Assembly: GCF_004363045.1 (NCBI RefSeq)
Contig: NZ_SNYJ01000027.1
Span: 1 to 34,805, forward strand
Source of the DNA: Aureibacillus halotolerans
Lineage (GTDB): Bacteria > Bacillota > Bacilli > Bacillales > DSM-28697
Length of the DNA: 34,805 bases
Reading direction: 5' to 3'
In this document: positions 8,182 through 16,228 of the stretch, piece by piece
Layout of the letters: each line of letters opens with the position of its first letter
Position numbering within the stretch: position 1 is the stretch's first letter
Made by a program: the position numbers and the translations under genes
The notes under the pieces: generated by a model
Told to the model about the DNA's origin: nothing
Database searches by the model: none
What the model saw: only the letters and a program-made list of their open reading frames with translations

Positions 8182-8706
8182 TCATTCTTTCATAATAATT
8201 TTCAAATCAATCTCAATACCATCCTTAGCGAAAATGATATTGTCAATGAATTCATGCAGAATATCATTTGCTTCATTTTCAGGAATGTTGTCACCATGCA
8301 TTAGAAACCGTCTCATGTTTTCAAGGTGAGCAGAGACCTTATCTTGTTCTGACATACTGTTCTCTGCTGTCATGGTTTCGATCTGTTCTTCAAGTGATGC
8401 GATCTGCTCCTTAAAGGATGCAATTTGCTTTCGAGCCTCATCATTTGTAAAGATTTCCATAATGAATTCTTGCTGCACTCATTTAATGTCCTTGTTTAGC
8501 TTCTCGATGTGCTTTTCTTTTTCCTTACGCTTGATCTCTTCATCAAAATTCTGTATCTCATCATCTGTCATGAGATGGACGTATTTTTCAAGCTGATCGA
8601 CATATTGGGCAAAGTATTCATGGAAGAGGGTTCTAAAGTAATCAACGTATGCCCACCATTCGTGCATGTGGTGTATGTTCCATCGTCTTTGTATGTCCGT
8701 GCCCTA
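8182..8706 (-). pseudogene. Degenerate C-terminal fragment, probably of a large serine recombinase
   Basis: Two open pieces lie in the same frame and are separated only by one TGA at 8479-8481: an upstream piece ending EKLNKDIK and a downstream piece beginning right after the stop. Read through, they give a charged coiled coil followed by a tail, NDILHEFIDNIIFAKDG then EIDLKII. That resembles the coiled-coil and final strand of large serine recombinases (NDIL..FI..I...KDG). The catalytic N-terminal domain is missing and the upstream part near 8640-8706 is out of frame. A GTG at 8478 could in theory restart translation, but a 98-residue orphan tail is unlikely to work. The family call rests on the C-terminal pattern and is moderate. 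Confidence 0.45.
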
Positions 8707-8716
8707 CAGCTTGTAA

Positions 8717-9112
8717 TTCTCTTCTTACCATGAGCATTTTGAAAATCGCATTAAGGACTTACCTCGCCAATCCGACGCTTTTGACATGCCTTCTTTCTCC
8801 TTAGGAAACTTGATGATTACGTATTTGAAAGAAGAAGATCCTGAAGATAAATGGGAACAATTTGACGCATTCAACAGCTCGGCTGTAAATGCCCCTCTTC
8901 TAGGCTTCCACTTCGATGATACAAATGTGAAAACAGAACTTGCAGCAGTGAAGAACGTGAAAGAAGAATTTATCGGACCACTGTATACAGGCTCCGTTGA
9001 TCCAGAGGAATTCGTTCCACAGGCCATTGAAAAAATGAAAAATGCAGGCCTTGATGTAGTCATGGAAGAAGCTCAGCGTCAGCTTGACGAGTGGGTTGCA
9101 GCGCAAAAATAA
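8717..9112 (+). pseudogene. Truncated 3' end of a sugar ABC-transporter substrate-binding protein (LplA/YtcQ type)
   Basis: The frame is open from 8717 to the stop at 9112 and encodes the C-terminal third of an extracellular sugar-binding protein. It shows the DUF3502-like ending AFNSSAVNAPLLGF, EIAAV-like and GSVDPEEFVPQAIEKMK, finishing in an amphipathic tail. There is no signal peptide, lipobox or start with a ribosome binding site; ATG 8786 is internal to the domain. The missing 5' end coincides with the decayed recombinase at 8706, so the gene was probably cut by the incoming element or a later deletion. It precedes the mannosidase operon on the same strand and probably once supplied a mannose-containing oligosaccharide to it. 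No permease genes remain in the window. Confidence 0.7.
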
Positions 9113-9121
9113 TGCAGCAAT

Positions 9122-9155
9122 TAAAAAGGCGAGGATCGCTTCCCAGCCTTTTTTC
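9122..9155 (+). terminator. Rho-independent terminator after the truncated binding-protein gene
   Basis: AAAAAGGC (9123-9130) pairs with GCCTTTTT (9146-9153) just after the stop at 9112, giving a stem followed by a T-run. It separates the remnant from the mannosidase promoter. Confidence 0.75.
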
Positions 9156-9193
9156 TTCAATTCGAATTAAGGGCACTATATAAAACAATAAAA

Positions 9194-9234
9194 TGATATA
9201 CTTTAGGTATCTAATAACACCTAAATGATATATC
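9194..9234 (+). promoter_or_regulatory. Extended -10 promoter with overlapping operator dyad, mannosidase operon
   Basis: TGATATACT (9194-9202) is an extended -10 element; no good -35 is visible. A dyad covers it: GATATA-C-TTTAGGT (9195-9208) opposite ACCTAAA (9219-9225) and TATATC (9229-9234), with a 10-bp spacer between the core arms. It ends 5 bp before the GGAGG ribosome binding site of the GH38 gene. The geometry suits a repressor covering the start point. The regulator is not identifiable from the window. Confidence 0.5.
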
Positions 9235-9248
9235 AACTGGAGGCAACG

Positions 9249-11951
9249 ATGAAGAAAACGGCACATCTTATTTCACACACGCATTGGGACCGCGAGTGGT
9301 ATATGCCTTACGAATACCATCATATGCGGTTAATTGACGTTATGGACAGCCTTTTGGAGACATTGGACAAAGGGAAAGGGTATGAAAGCTTTCACCTTGA
9401 TGGCCAAACCATTATGCTTGAAGACTACTTTCAGGTCCGTCCTGAAAAACGCGAACATGTCACACAATACATAAACGCGGGTCGGATTCATATTGGTCCA
9501 TGGTACATTTTGCAGGATGAATTTCTGACAAGCAGTGAAGCAAACCTACGAAACTTGCAAATTGGGCATCAGGATGCAAATGCCTATGGGAAAATCTCAA
9601 AGCTTGGGTATTTCCCGGATTCGTTCGGCAACATGGGACAAGCTCCCCAAATTTTAAAGCAGGCTGGCATTGATACCGCTGCGTTTGGACGTGGCGTTAA
9701 ACCAACGGGCTTTAATAATACCGTCAGTGATGGAAATTTCGAATCGCCTTATTCAGAAATGATGTGGGAAGCGCCAGATGGCTCACAGGTCCTTGGCATC
9801 CTCTTCGCGAACTGGTATTCAAACGGAAATGAAGTCCCTACTTCGGAGGAAGAAGCAAAGGTATATTGGGAGGAAAAACTAAAAAGCGCAGAACGATTTG
9901 CGTCCACAAGTCATCTCCTTTATATGAATGGGTGTGATCATCAGCCGATTCAAACGGACTTGCCTGAAGCGATTGAAACGGCGAATGCCCTCCTCCCAGA
10001 TTTGGACGTTGTGCACAGTGACTTTGATCGCTATATCGAAGCAATGAAAGCTGAGCTTCCAGACGATTTAACAACAATCAAAGGGGAACTTCGCAGTCAG
10101 CAAACAGACGGCTGGTATACACTTGTGAATACAGCCTCTGCGCGCGTATATCTAAAGCAGATGAACCAACATGCGCAAACCTTGCTTGAGAAAAGTGCTG
10201 AGCCATTTGCTGTGATGGCGAGCTCTGTCGGCTACGACTATCCACAGCATAAGTTTACGTATGCCTGGAAAACACTCATGCAAAATCACCCGCATGACAG
10301 CATTTGTGGATGCAGTGTGGATGAAGTTCACCGTGAAATGGTCACACGCTTTGACAAAGCGACACATGTCGCTGAGACGATTGTGCAGGAGAGCTTGTCT
10401 GCACTTGCCAGCCACACCGATACGTCCAGCTTCAACTCCTTTGACCATTCGTTGCCGTTTATTGTCGCCAATGGGTCAGGCGATGAAGCGTCAGGGATCG
10501 TCACTGTAAAGCTCGAAGCAGCCACTTGGCCATTTGCGAACGGTGGACCTGGCAAATCAGTGAATGAAATGAAAGCTTATACACTCCCTACTTTCTCGCT
10601 TGTTGATTCTGAAGGGAACACCGTGGAGGCAACCATTATTGATCTAGGTGCTCATTTTGATTACGACTTACCGACCGACCGCTTTCGTCAGCCGTATATT
10701 GCTAGACATGTAGAAGTCACATTTGAGGCAGAAGCCGTGCCTGCCTTTGGAACAAAAGCATTTTCACTTGTTGCTGCGGAGAAGACAGAAGCAAGCAAGG
10801 CCACCCTCCTTTCAGCGAGCAACACGCTCGAAAATGACTATGTTCGCGGTGTTGTTGAAGAAGATGGCTCTCTTACGTTGACAGACAAAGTGACAGGAAA
10901 CGTTTATAAGGATCTTGGGGTCTATGAAAACAGTGGAGATCTTGGGAATGAATACATTTACAAACAGCCTGAAGGGGAAACGCCACTCACTACGAAAGGC
11001 GTTCAGGCATCCGTATCGGTCGTTGAGGATACGCCGTACCGTGCGGTCATTGAGGCGGTTCATGCGTTCGAAATACCGGTCAAGGCAAACGAAACGCTCG
11101 ACGTTGAAATTCAGGAACTTGTTGAGTTTCGTCATCGCAAAGCACAGCGAGTTGAGGACAAAGTGACGCTTGCGATTCACACACAATATATCCTTGAGAA
11201 AAACGGCAAAGGTGTACGCATTCGTTCTTCGTTTGACAATACAGCTCAGGACCACCGCTTGAGAATGCTTTTCCCTACCGATATTGAGACAGATGAGCAT
11301 TTCGCTGATTCAATTTTTGAAGTCGCCAAGCGTTCCAACGTGCCTGAAAAGGAATGGGAAAACCCAAGCAATTGCCAACACCAACAAGCCTTTTGTGCCG
11401 TTTTAAAGGAAGAGCGTGGACTCACGGTCGCCAACAAAGGGTTAAATGAATACGAGATTCTTCAAGATGGTCGAAACACGTTAGCCGTCACACTCATTCG
11501 TTCTGTTCGTGAGCTTGGGGATTGGGGTGTCTTCCTCACTCCAGAAGCCCAATGCCAGGGAGCTCACAGCACTGACATTATGGTGATTCCGCATACGGAA
11601 GCGACGGCAACCGCTGCATACGGGGCTGCCTATCAATTTCAGTCTTCTTTATTCACTGCGCAAATTCGTACGACAGTGAGCGCGACATTGCCAGCAGTCA
11701 CAAGCCCACTTTCTTGGGAAGGTCATGGTCTTTTACCGACGTCTCTCAAGCAGGCGGAAAACGGTGATTGGATGGTTCGTTGGTACAACCCAACCTCAGA
11801 ACAGATCACTCTTACTACATCAGTAGAAGGAAGAGCGCTTTATGTGTCGAATGTGCTTGAAGAGCGAACAGAAGAAACGAACAAAGAACGCTTGTCGAAA
11901 GTGGTTAAACCATATGAGATTGTTACATTCGGAAGCAACTCGCTTCGCTAA
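9249..11951 (+). CDS. Alpha-mannosidase, glycoside hydrolase family 38 (MngB-like)
   Basis: Retaining, metal-dependent alpha-mannosidase releasing mannose from alpha-mannosides; about 900 residues and no signal peptide, so cytoplasmic. The N-terminal catalytic domain opens with SHTHWDREW (9-17), supplying metal ligands H12 and D14, and GYFPDSFGNMGQAP (120-133) contains the expected nucleophile D124. HPHDSICG lies further on at the usual place of the later metal ligand. The C-terminal half is the beta-rich domain of the family. ATG 9249 is chosen because GGAGG lies 6 nt upstream; an in-frame ATG at 9225 would fall inside the operator dyad. The GH125 gene follows after 32 bp with its own ribosome binding site, so both likely degrade imported alpha-mannan or N-glycan fragments. 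E. coli MngB prefers 2-O-mannosyl-glycerate, which remains an alternative substrate. Confidence 0.92.
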   Translation: MKKTAHLISHTHWDREWYMPYEYHHMRLIDVMDSLLETLDKGKGYESFHLDGQTIMLEDYFQVRPEKREHVTQYINAGRIHIGPWYILQDEFLTSSEANLRNLQIGHQDANAYGKISKLGYFPDSFGNMGQAPQILKQAGIDTAAFGRGVKPTGFNNTVSDGNFESPYSEMMWEAPDGSQVLGILFANWYSNGNEVPTSEEEAKVYWEEKLKSAERFASTSHLLYMNGCDHQPIQTDLPEAIETANALLPDLDVVHSDFDRYIEAMKAELPDDLTTIKGELRSQQTDGWYTLVNTASARVYLKQMNQHAQTLLEKSAEPFAVMASSVGYDYPQHKFTYAWKTLMQNHPHDSICGCSVDEVHREMVTRFDKATHVAETIVQESLSALASHTDTSSFNSFDHSLPFIVANGSGDEASGIVTVKLEAATWPFANGGPGKSVNEMKAYTLPTFSLVDSEGNTVEATIIDLGAHFDYDLPTDRFRQPYIARHVEVTFEAEAVPAFGTKAFSLVAAEKTEASKATLLSASNTLENDYVRGVVEEDGSLTLTDKVTGNVYKDLGVYENSGDLGNEYIYKQPEGETPLTTKGVQASVSVVEDTPYRAVIEAVHAFEIPVKANETLDVEIQELVEFRHRKAQRVEDKVTLAIHTQYILEKNGKGVRIRSSFDNTAQDHRLRMLFPTDIETDEHFADSIFEVAKRSNVPEKEWENPSNCQHQQAFCAVLKEERGLTVANKGLNEYEILQDGRNTLAVTLIRSVRELGDWGVFLTPEAQCQGAHSTDIMVIPHTEATATAAYGAAYQFQSSLFTAQIRTTVSATLPAVTSPLSWEGHGLLPTSLKQAENGDWMVRWYNPTSEQITLTTSVEGRALYVSNVLEERTEETNKERLSKVVKPYEIVTFGSNSLR

Positions 11952-11983
11952 AACAACGATGATAGAACGAAAGGAGATTTACA

Positions 11984-13270
11984 ATGACAGCCATTCCTGC
12001 ATCTATGCAAAAATTAATTGAAGAGGTAAAGACCCATTTTGCCGACCAACCTAAGCTTGGCAACATGTTTGAAAACTGCTTTGTGAATACGTACGAGACA
12101 ACACTCAAACCTCACGAGGATGGAAAGACTTTTGTCATTACTGGCGACATCCCGGCCATGTGGCTTCGTGATTCTGCTGCTCAGGTTCGCCCTTATCTGA
12201 TTCTCGCTGAAGAGGATGAGCATTTTGCAAAGCTCATTGAAGGCGTTGTGCGCAAGCAGTTCGAATACATCGTTCATGATCCTTACGCCAATGCCTTTAA
12301 CGAGACTGGCAACGGCAAAGGACACCAAGGCGACGTGACCGACATGACCGACTGGATTTGGGAGCGCAAATACGAAATTGATTCGCTTTGTTTCCCAGTC
12401 CAGCTCGCCTACCTTCTTTGGAAATCAACTGGCTCAACAGCTCATTTTGACAACGACTTCAAAACCGGCGTTGAAAAGATTATCAACCTGTTTCGTGTTG
12501 AGCAGTACCATGAATCAAAATCGCCTTATCGTTTCGTGCGCCACGAAGGTCGCCATAACGATACGCTGAGCCGTGATGGCAAAGGCTCCTTGGTTAAAGA
12601 AGGCATCGGCATGACATGGTCGGGCTTCCGTCCAAGCGACGATGCTTGCACCTATGGATACCTCGTTCCTTCAAACATGTTTGCCGTCGTCATCCTTCGT
12701 TATCTAGAAGAAATTGCGACCACCGTCTTGAACGACAGCACATTGGCAGAAGACGCGCGCGTTCTTGCCAATGAAATTGACAACAGCATTCAAGCGCATG
12801 CCGTCATCCCTTATGAGGGGTATGAAAGTGTCTATGCCTATGAGGTGGATGGCTTTGGTCAATTCAATTTCATGGATGATGCGAACGTACCGAGTCTACT
12901 CGCTGCACCGTATTTAGGCTACTGTAACGCGGATGACAAAACCTATCAGAACACAAGACAGTTTCTATTAAGCCATGGCAACCCAACGTACTATGAAGGC
13001 AGTGTCGCCAAAGGCATCGGAAGCCCGCACACACCGCCTCAGTACATTTGGCATATCTCGTTGGCCATGCAAGGGCTGACGAGCACAAGTACAGAAGAGC
13101 GAAATGACTTGCTCGAAACCTTCCAACGCACAGATGGCGACACCAATTTAATGCACGAAGGCTTCAACGTCAACGATCCAGCACAATTTACACGTCCTTG
13201 GTTCTCTTGGGCAAACTCCATGTTCAGCGAATTCTTACTCAGCTGCATGGGAAAAGAAGTAAAGAAATAA
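11984..13270 (+). CDS. Exo-alpha-1,6-mannosidase, glycoside hydrolase family 125
   Basis: Inverting exo-acting mannosidase that removes alpha-1,6-linked mannose; 428 residues, full length for the family (formerly DUF1237). The N-terminal signature GDIPAMWLRDSAAQVRPY (54-71) is diagnostic, and WSGFRPSDDACTYGYLVPS in the middle is equally typical. No signal peptide, so cytoplasmic. AAAGGAG stands before the ATG. It is second in an operon with the GH38 enzyme: together they can strip alpha-1,2/1,3 and alpha-1,6 mannose. Transcription ends at the strong terminator 13366-13404. Confidence 0.93.
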   Translation: MTAIPASMQKLIEEVKTHFADQPKLGNMFENCFVNTYETTLKPHEDGKTFVITGDIPAMWLRDSAAQVRPYLILAEEDEHFAKLIEGVVRKQFEYIVHDPYANAFNETGNGKGHQGDVTDMTDWIWERKYEIDSLCFPVQLAYLLWKSTGSTAHFDNDFKTGVEKIINLFRVEQYHESKSPYRFVRHEGRHNDTLSRDGKGSLVKEGIGMTWSGFRPSDDACTYGYLVPSNMFAVVILRYLEEIATTVLNDSTLAEDARVLANEIDNSIQAHAVIPYEGYESVYAYEVDGFGQFNFMDDANVPSLLAAPYLGYCNADDKTYQNTRQFLLSHGNPTYYEGSVAKGIGSPHTPPQYIWHISLAMQGLTSTSTEERNDLLETFQRTDGDTNLMHEGFNVNDPAQFTRPWFSWANSMFSEFLLSCMGKEVKK

Positions 13271-13365
13271 GCGACAATTAAAACAGCCGATTCTCACCTT
13301 TTCCATTTAGCTTTTCAGTGATCGGATATAGCGTTTCATACGTCCTTTTAATGACTCTACAGGAT

Positions 13366-13404
13366 AGCCCTGCTTGCTTCGATGAGGCAAGCAGGGCTTA
13401 TTTT
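13366..13404 (+). terminator. Rho-independent terminator of the mannosidase operon
   Basis: AGCCCTGCTTGC (13366-13377) and GCAAGCAGGGCT (13387-13398) form a perfect 12-bp stem with a 9-nt loop, followed by TATTTT. It lies inside a longer open frame leading into the methyltransferase, which argues against any methyltransferase start upstream of it. Confidence 0.92.
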
Positions 13405-13430
13405 ACGTTTCAACCAAGACTCCCTATTTC

Positions 13431-13439
13431 TGGTATACT
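13431..13439 (+). promoter_or_regulatory. Extended -10 promoter of the methyltransferase gene
   Basis: TGGTATACT carries a TGn extension and a 5/6 match to TATAAT, placed 28 bp before the chosen start and downstream of the preceding terminator. No good -35 element is seen at 17 bp. Confidence 0.45.
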
Positions 13440-13467
13440 TGCCAAAACAGACATGGGAGATGATGGC

Positions 13468-14223
13468 ATGAACCAATGGAACGCGCAGTTGTATGACAGC
13501 AAACATCAATTTGTTTCAAACTATGGCGAATCATTACTCAAGGTTCTGGACGCACAGCCTGGCGAACACATTTTAGATGTCGGCTGTGGTACAGGCGATT
13601 TAACGCAGACTATTGCTGATGCAGGTGCTGCTGTTACAGGAATCGATGCCTCAGCAGACATGATACAGAAAGCGAAAAGCAAGTATCCTGCGTTATCATT
13701 TGACGTCGCCGATGCTCAACAGCTTTCATATGAAAATGCGTTCGATGCGGCTTTTTCTAACGCTGCATTGCATTGGATGCGTTCTCCTCAAAACGTATTG
13801 ACCGGTGTTTTTGACAGCCTCGTTCCTGGTGGACGTTTCGTCGCTGAATTCGGTGGCAAAGGCAACGTTCAAACAATAACAAAAGCTCTCTTTGAACAAT
13901 GTGCTGCGCACGGTCATGCAGAAGCGCGGTCACCTTGGTATTTCCCGAGCATCGGCGAATATAGTCACCTTATGGAATTGATTGGATTTGATGTTCACTT
14001 TGCCCATTTGTACGATCGACCAACCCCACTCCAAGGCGACGAAGGACTCAAGTCATGGCTCCACATGTTTGCCGACGGTATCCTTGCCAGCATAGATTCC
14101 CCAACAGTTGACGCTATTTTAAACGCGACCGAAGAACAACTACGACCAACACTCTTCCAGAATGGCGAATGGGTCGCGGATTATCGCCGTCTACGCGTTG
14201 TCGCTTTTAAACCAAACCATTAG
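13468..14223 (+). CDS. Class I SAM-dependent methyltransferase
   Basis: 251-residue small-molecule methyltransferase of the UbiE/Tam-like group. Motif I LDVGCGTGD (36-44) binds SAM, D60 in VTGIDAS is the acidic residue contacting the ribose, and FDAAFSNAALHWM carries the motif IV region typical of trans-aconitate methyltransferase relatives. Substrate unknown; trans-aconitate is only a possibility from the NAALHWM style motif. The ATG at 13468 has GGGAGATGA in front of it. The stop is followed after 33 bp by a microprotein gene with a strong ribosome binding site, so the two may be co-transcribed and share the terminator at 14368. Confidence 0.85.
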   Translation: MNQWNAQLYDSKHQFVSNYGESLLKVLDAQPGEHILDVGCGTGDLTQTIADAGAAVTGIDASADMIQKAKSKYPALSFDVADAQQLSYENAFDAAFSNAALHWMRSPQNVLTGVFDSLVPGGRFVAEFGGKGNVQTITKALFEQCAAHGHAEARSPWYFPSIGEYSHLMELIGFDVHFAHLYDRPTPLQGDEGLKSWLHMFADGILASIDSPTVDAILNATEEQLRPTLFQNGEWVADYRRLRVVAFKPNH

Positions 14224-14256
14224 AGATGACTCCGACTTCTTTGAGGAGGTGTATCC

Positions 14257-14358
14257 ATGGGCATTGTCATTGCCATTCTCGGCATTCTTACGTCCGGACT
14301 TTTCCTTGTTTTCTGGAGAACTTCAGGGATGGAAGACAGTGAGGGAGAAAAGAAATGA
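14257..14358 (+). CDS. Single-pass membrane microprotein, 33 residues, unrecognised
   Basis: A very good ribosome binding site (AGGAGG, 14244-14249, 7 nt before ATG) leads into a 33-codon frame. Residues 2-20 are almost entirely hydrophobic (GIVIAILGILTSGLFLVFW) and would span the membrane once; the tail RTSGMEDSEGEKK is charged and polar. The stop is followed 10 bp later by a terminator, so the transcription unit fits the gene. I do not recognise a family. It lies between the methyltransferase and a non-coding repeat region and may be co-transcribed with the former. Confidence 0.6.
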   Translation: MGIVIAILGILTSGLFLVFWRTSGMEDSEGEKK

Positions 14359-14367
14359 GGATTAGGC

Positions 14368-14401
14368 AGCGGTTGGCTTTTATTAGTGACCGCTTTTTTT
14401 C
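14368..14401 (+). terminator. Rho-independent terminator after the microprotein gene
   Basis: AGCGGT (14368-14373) pairs with ACCGCT (14389-14394), extended by a G-T pair, followed by seven T residues. Confidence 0.75.
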
Positions 14402-14419
14402 TATTCATTTGTTTTTGAG

Positions 14420-14790
14420 ATAGTTCTTGCAGCAATCCTTTAAATGAAAAGATAATGGACTTCCAAATGTAAGGTGTGAAGTTGAGCCTGAAATTCATTG
14501 TTGGGGTTTCTTTTATACAAGCTGCCATACGCTCGCTTTCACCCTAAAGGGTACAAGTGCATCATCGACTCAAAAAGACTTCGTCGTGATTTCTTTGCCG
14601 CTGGAGTCTCGCTAGTCGCTGCTTTTGGTGAACTCATTTTATAATGTGACATGATAAAAAGGATTCAGCTAGTGATTTAGAGCGTAGAAATTTGCTTAGT
14701 TACTAAATGGCGATCTTTTTATAAATACAGGATTGAGAGCTTGGGCAAAGTTGAAGATGTTTTTGCACTGCGAAAGTTACCTAAACATAA
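14420..14790. repeat. Long dispersed non-coding repeat, copy A
   Basis: Shares a chain of conserved blocks in the same order with 34022-34490: GTTGGG, ATACAAGCTGCCATACGCT, CTGGAGTCTC, CTAGT, GTGACATGA, TTTAGAG, GTAGAAAT, GGCGATCTTTT, ATACAGGATTGAGAGC and finally CTGCGAAAGT. The centre differs: copy A has about 60 bp related to 15075-15125, while copy B has a GC-rich palindromic insert. No coding frame is conserved between copies. It probably is an intergenic repeat family of this genome, of unknown function. The flanking 14800-14930 holds nothing else I can identify. Confidence 0.7.
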
Positions 14791-14960
14791 GCCCAGCCCT
14801 GCATCAATACTGCACTAGGTGATTCAGCTTGCATGAAACGATACACTTACTTATCTTGTTTGGTTGCGAAATGCCTTTACACGCTTTCTTAATCGTTATA
14901 TGAGACCGAGATAAAATAAAATCAATTTACGCAGAAACAAACATCAGCGTAGTCAACATA

Positions 14961-15190
14961 CGCAGACTCCTGCGGGAATAGCGCGAGCTGAAGATCCCGC
15001 AGGAAAGCCGCTTTTGCTTTCCGAGGAAGCTGAAGCCGTGCCCGCGGAAAGCGAAGTATTTTGACGAAGCGGTCGTGATTTCTTTGCACCTTGAAGGGCA
15101 TAAGGGCAACATCGATTCGAAAGTACTCACCTTGCAGTAAGCGATAAATGTAATTTTTGCTCTGCGAAAGTTGTCTTTGAACCCACTCAA
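14961..15190. repeat. Palindromic intergenic repeat with two strong hairpins
   Basis: TCCTGCGGGA (14968-14977) is a perfect inverted match to TCCCGCAGGA (14995-15004), and GCTTTCCG (15016-15023) to CGGAAAGC (15045-15052). This GC-rich double hairpin resembles a repeat I know as common between genes in many Bacillus genomes. An inverse-orientation relative forms the middle of copy B at 34131-34225. The right part (15060-15190) carries the blocks GTCGTGATTTCTTTGC and TTTTGCTCTGCGAAAGT shared with the long repeat copies. No gene is supported between 14402 and 15301. Confidence 0.7.
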
Positions 15191-15301
15191 AAACGATGCA
15201 GATCCTTCCAGAGCTTTTAATAGTATTCAAATCTAGTTCTTGACTATCACGTTAGGTCATAGTGCATAATTCTATTGAATTCATCACTAGGAGTGAGAGA
15301 T

Positions 15302-16228
15302 ATGAACATAAAAACATTGCGATCTGACCAAATTTATCAAAAAGTTGCCCAAGCGCCTCCCGAGCATAAGCTTGAATTATTCAGAAATGAATTGTTGGCT
15401 CCCTTTATGAAACAATGGCAAATTCAACAAATCCCATTTAGAGCTGAAGAGGAGAATGGTTTTGATGTTGTCACGTTTAATAATATGATGCACCGCTCCC
15501 CAGACCAGATTACCCAACAGCTTTCACCTGAGATTGAGCTGATTTCGGACGAATCATTTTGGTTAGAGTGTGAGCATACTGTGAAGAAAAGCCTAAATCT
15601 ATTTATCGAACATGGAATACGTCTTCCCGAATCCGACTATTTGTTTACCATTCAACTAGGGAATCCCGAAAGCCGGGCCTTAACACTAAACGAAGGCTAT
15701 AGCGGCTTTGGGGGCATTCCTGGGTTTATCTGGGGCACACTTTTGCCGAATGAGTACACGATTCCTCGAATGAAGGCTTCTCTGGCGCACGAATGCAATC
15801 ATAATGTGCGCTATCAATTTATTCAGTGGGATCACACCGTTCATTTGGGCGAGCTCATGGTAAGTGAAGGATTAGCTGAAAACTTTGCGACGATTATGTT
15901 TGGAGAAGAATTTCTTGGCCCTTGGGTGACGAAAACAAACGCAGAAACACTTAATAGTCACATAAAGCCTGTGCTTAGAGAAAAATTGCACGTCACTGGA
16001 TTTGATAAATTTGCTCCGTATCTTTACGGTGATGAGATCGCAAAACTGCAAAACTTTGAACCTGTCAATATGCCTTATAGCGCTGGCTACGCCTGCGGAT
16101 ATTATCTAATCCAATACTATTTAAGAAAAACAGGAAAAACGATTTTTGAGGCCACAATAACCCCTTCTTCTCAAATATTAGACGAGGTAAAAGGATTTTG
16201 GGATGAAGAAACAATTATTGGCAGTTAA
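15302..16228 (+). CDS. DUF2268 (YjaZ-type) predicted zinc metalloprotease
   Basis: 308 residues. The zinc-protease motif HECNH (163-167) sits in SLAHECNHNVRY, and VSEGLAENFA (187-196) supplies a glutamate (E189) as probable third metal ligand, the arrangement of the DUF2268/YjaZ family of gluzincin-like proteins. No signal peptide, so probably cytoplasmic. Substrate unknown. ATG 15302 follows TAGGAGTGAGAG at normal spacing. The 3' end overlaps the MerR-type gene by 26 bp, so the protease and regulator are translationally coupled and probably answer the same signal. Confidence 0.85.
   Translation: MNIKTLRSDQIYQKVAQAPPEHKLELFRNELLAPFMKQWQIQQIPFRAEEENGFDVVTFNNMMHRSPDQITQQLSPEIELISDESFWLECEHTVKKSLNLFIEHGIRLPESDYLFTIQLGNPESRALTLNEGYSGFGGIPGFIWGTLLPNEYTIPRMKASLAHECNHNVRYQFIQWDHTVHLGELMVSEGLAENFATIMFGEEFLGPWVTKTNAETLNSHIKPVLREKLHVTGFDKFAPYLYGDEIAKLQNFEPVNMPYSAGYACGYYLIQYYLRKTGKTIFEATITPSSQILDEVKGFWDEETIIGS

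Noticed and set aside
8786-9112. A complete 108-residue gene starting at ATG 8786
   Set aside because: The start is internal to a binding-protein domain, with homologous coding sequence continuing upstream to 8717 and no convincing ribosome site.
10812-11300. 162-codon open frame on the minus strand inside the GH38 gene
   Set aside because: Shadow of a strongly supported gene; no ribosome site and no recognisable domain.
14922-15230. Two overlapping minus-strand frames of 87 and 102 codons
   Set aside because: They run through the palindromic intergenic repeat; arginine/serine-rich nonsense composition and two frames open at once.
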